Shown here piece after piece: positions 5,967-7,211 of a stretch of DNA of 7,211 nt (its first letter is position 1; each line of letters starts with the position of its first letter). Position numbers and translations under genes: made by a program. This DNA is from an uncultured Collinsella sp. Lineage in GTDB: Bacteria; Actinomycetota; Coriobacteriia; Coriobacteriales; Coriobacteriaceae. The notes below the pieces were generated by a model, which ran no database searches, was not told where the DNA came from, and worked only from the letters and a program-made list of their open reading frames with translations. The stretch covers positions 1 through 7,211 of the forward strand of contig CAUBGU010000069.1 of the NCBI GenBank assembly GCA_958435545.1, read 5' to 3'.

Positions 5967-6848
5967 TTAAAGGATCTCGATCTCAAAGCCGCGGGTAACG
6001 GTCTCCCCCGGCTTGGCCACCAGGCAGCCGCGCTTGTGCTCCAGGATATCGTCCTCGTCTGAGCAGGTGGACAGGCCGCCCCACGGTTCCACGGCCACAA
6101 AGTCGCCCTCGGGCTTGCTCCACACAATCAGGTACGGCATATCGGGGAACGTCAGGCGCACGCCCTTGTCCTCGGTTTTCTTGGTAAGCGTAACCACGCG
6201 GCTCTCGAGTACGTCAAAGATGGTCTCCGCGAAGTCAAAGAGTTCGTGGGTCAGCGACAGGTCATGGCCAACCATCGGGTTCTTGCTGCGATGCTCAACG
6301 TCAATCAGGCCCGTCGAGGGAACGGCAGTACAGAGCTCGGCGGCCTCGCGCTGCTCAAAACGGAGCTCGTAGTCGTCATAGGACTCGCCCTCGTCGAGCG
6401 GGCACTTAAAGCCGGGGTGACCGCCCACAAAGAACGGCATGTCCTCGGTGCCCTCATTGGTCACCTCGTACGACACAGCCACCTTCTCCGCATCGATCGT
6501 GTAACGAGCAACGATCTTAAACGGATACGGGTACTGCTCGAGCAACTCGGCATGGTCGGCAGAGCTTAGGCTCAGCGCGACCATGTTGTCGCCCTGCTCC
6601 TCGAGCTTCCACTCCTGTTTGCGAGCAAAGCCGTGACGGGCAAGCTTGACCTCGCGGCCGCCCATGGTCATCGCGCGACCGTCACGAAGGCCGCCGCAGA
6701 TCGGGAAACAAATGGGTGCCTGGCCCGACCAGACCGCCGGGTCGCCCTGCCACAGGTACTCACGGCCGTTGGCCGCAATAGAAGTGAACGATCCGCCAGC
6801 CGTGCTCAACGCAATGCGGACAGAGCCGTTATCAAGAACAAACTCCAT
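5967..6848 (-). CDS. lacX: aldose 1-epimerase family protein, LacX type
   Basis: Galactose-mutarotase-fold protein of the LacX subgroup. The family interconverts alpha and beta sugar anomers, and the exact substrate of LacX proteins is not settled. The N-terminal half has YLWQGDP..WSGQAPICFPICG (31-52) and RHGFAR (71-76). GGHPGF (142-147) has the conserved H144. The C-terminal EPWGG has the likely catalytic E254. Its 293 residues are normal for the subgroup. The chosen ATG at 6848 has GGGAAGG (6860-6854) five bases upstream. An in-frame ATG at 6881 would add 11 unconserved residues (MAGCRKKGKAP) upstream of that site. lacC follows after 56 bases, and lacX is linked to lacC in lactic acid bacterial lac operons too, which supports a shared galactose role. 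I do not find a convincing promoter upstream. Confidence 0.87.
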   Translation of the reverse strand: MEFVLDNGSVRIALSTAGGSFTSIAANGREYLWQGDPAVWSGQAPICFPICGGLRDGRAMTMGGREVKLARHGFARKQEWKLEEQGDNMVALSLSSADHAELLEQYPYPFKIVARYTIDAEKVAVSYEVTNEGTEDMPFFVGGHPGFKCPLDEGESYDDYELRFEQREAAELCTAVPSTGLIDVEHRSKNPMVGHDLSLTHELFDFAETIFDVLESRVVTLTKKTEDKGVRLTFPDMPYLIVWSKPEGDFVAVEPWGGLSTCSDEDDILEHKRGCLVAKPGETVTRGFEIEIL

Positions 6849-7132
6849 AGGAGCCTTCCCTTTCTTACGACAGCCCGCCAAGTCAATAGGGCTGATAGAA
6901 AACCGGCCCGCGCCCCCTCACAGAAACGCGAGCCGTCAATTGAAAAGCTGCAGAATGCCGAGTACCGCCAAGAGCGAAGCACACAAGCTCAGCAAGCAAA
7001 CGTGTTATCGGAGCAACTTGCCGTACCAGAACGCTTCGCAACAACAGCGGTAACCCCACAGGCACCCTCAACGTCAGCGAGCGTCGCGCAGCGTCGACCC
7101 GTTACGCGGTTTGGTAAAACCGCGTAACCTCC
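6849..7132. other. intergenic region upstream of lacX
   Basis: This 284-base stretch contains the lacX ribosome binding site and the second 44-bp hairpin repeat. On the minus strand TTGACG (6939-6934) and TTGACT (6886-6881) resemble -35 boxes, but neither has a matching -10 at 16-18 bp. No reading frame here has a ribosome binding site or recognisable protein. None of the galK operator sequence occurs here, so lacX-lacC are probably not under the same direct control. Confidence 0.6.
7086..7129. repeat. 44-bp hairpin repeat, copy 2 (after partial upstream gene)
   Basis: Same element as at 4931-4974, in the same orientation, with one difference (C at 7098 against G at 4943). The perfect palindrome is 7101-7128. 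It starts four bases after the stop codon of the minus-strand partial gene. Both copies therefore sit in the same place relative to a minus-strand gene end. Confidence 0.85.
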
Positions 7133-7211
7133 TTAGTCGTGGTATTCGCCGCGGTTCCACTTCTCGAGGAACTCGTCAAAGAAGTGCGGGTCAGCCTGAG
7201 CCTCGGCGTCG
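7133..7211 (-). CDS. 3' end of an unidentified gene (partial)
   Basis: Only 25 codons and the TAA stop are in the window. The visible C terminus ends FFDEFLEKWNRGEYHD. It is highly charged and acidic, and its codons have GC-rich third positions, as expected for a real gene here. The gene continues past the right edge, so its start and length are unknown. It is transcribed toward lacX, but a 284-base gap and a hairpin repeat lie between them. I do not recognise the family from this tail. Confidence 0.7.
   Translation of the reverse strand, partial: DAEAQADPHFFDEFLEKWNRGEYHD

Noticed and set aside
5032..5970. 312-codon plus-strand frame opposite lacC
   Set aside because: Antisense shadow. The minus strand encodes a complete kinase with both PfkB signatures.

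Overview
The window looks like chromosomal DNA from a high-GC Gram-positive gut anaerobe of the Coriobacteriia, most likely Collinsella or a close relative. This is inferred from GC-rich third codon positions, strong AGGAGG-type ribosome binding sites, the galactokinase and type II GalT variants, and the dispersed-repeat style of the intergenic DNA. No ribosomal or other marker gene is present to prove it.

Layout. (1) Positions 1-278 are a regulatory region with three near-identical 14-bp LacI/GalR-type operator candidates. (2) 279-3103 (+) is a translationally coupled galK-galT operon of the Leloir pathway, closed by a strong intrinsic terminator at 3159-3197. (3) 3230-4788 is a distinct module: a copy of a 48-bp repeat, three phased 33-bp palindromic units, a promoter with an inverted repeat, a 433-codon AAA ATPase of the AAA_14/DUF4143 type, and a second copy of the 48-bp repeat in the same orientation. 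(4) 4868-4974 holds the 3' signals of the minus-strand genes. (5) 4975-6848 (-) holds lacX (aldose 1-epimerase family) then lacC (tagatose-6-phosphate kinase), in transcription order lacX to lacC. (6) 7133-7211 (-) is the 3' end of a further gene that runs off the window. A 44-bp hairpin repeat lies just after the stop codons of lacC and of this partial gene, so two copies bracket the lacX-lacC unit.

How the genes fit together: LacX-type epimerases interconvert sugar anomers, GalK phosphorylates galactose, and GalT exchanges it onto UDP. LacC phosphorylates tagatose-6-phosphate in the alternative galactose-6-phosphate route. The locus is therefore a galactose/lactose utilisation region with parts of two routes, transcribed convergently, with the ATPase module lodged between the two halves. 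galE, the lacAB isomerase, the lacD aldolase, transporters and a regulator are not in this window.

Most unusual parts: the ATPase module with its own phased palindromes and flanking direct repeats, the gene-end hairpin repeats, and the three-operator array upstream of galK.
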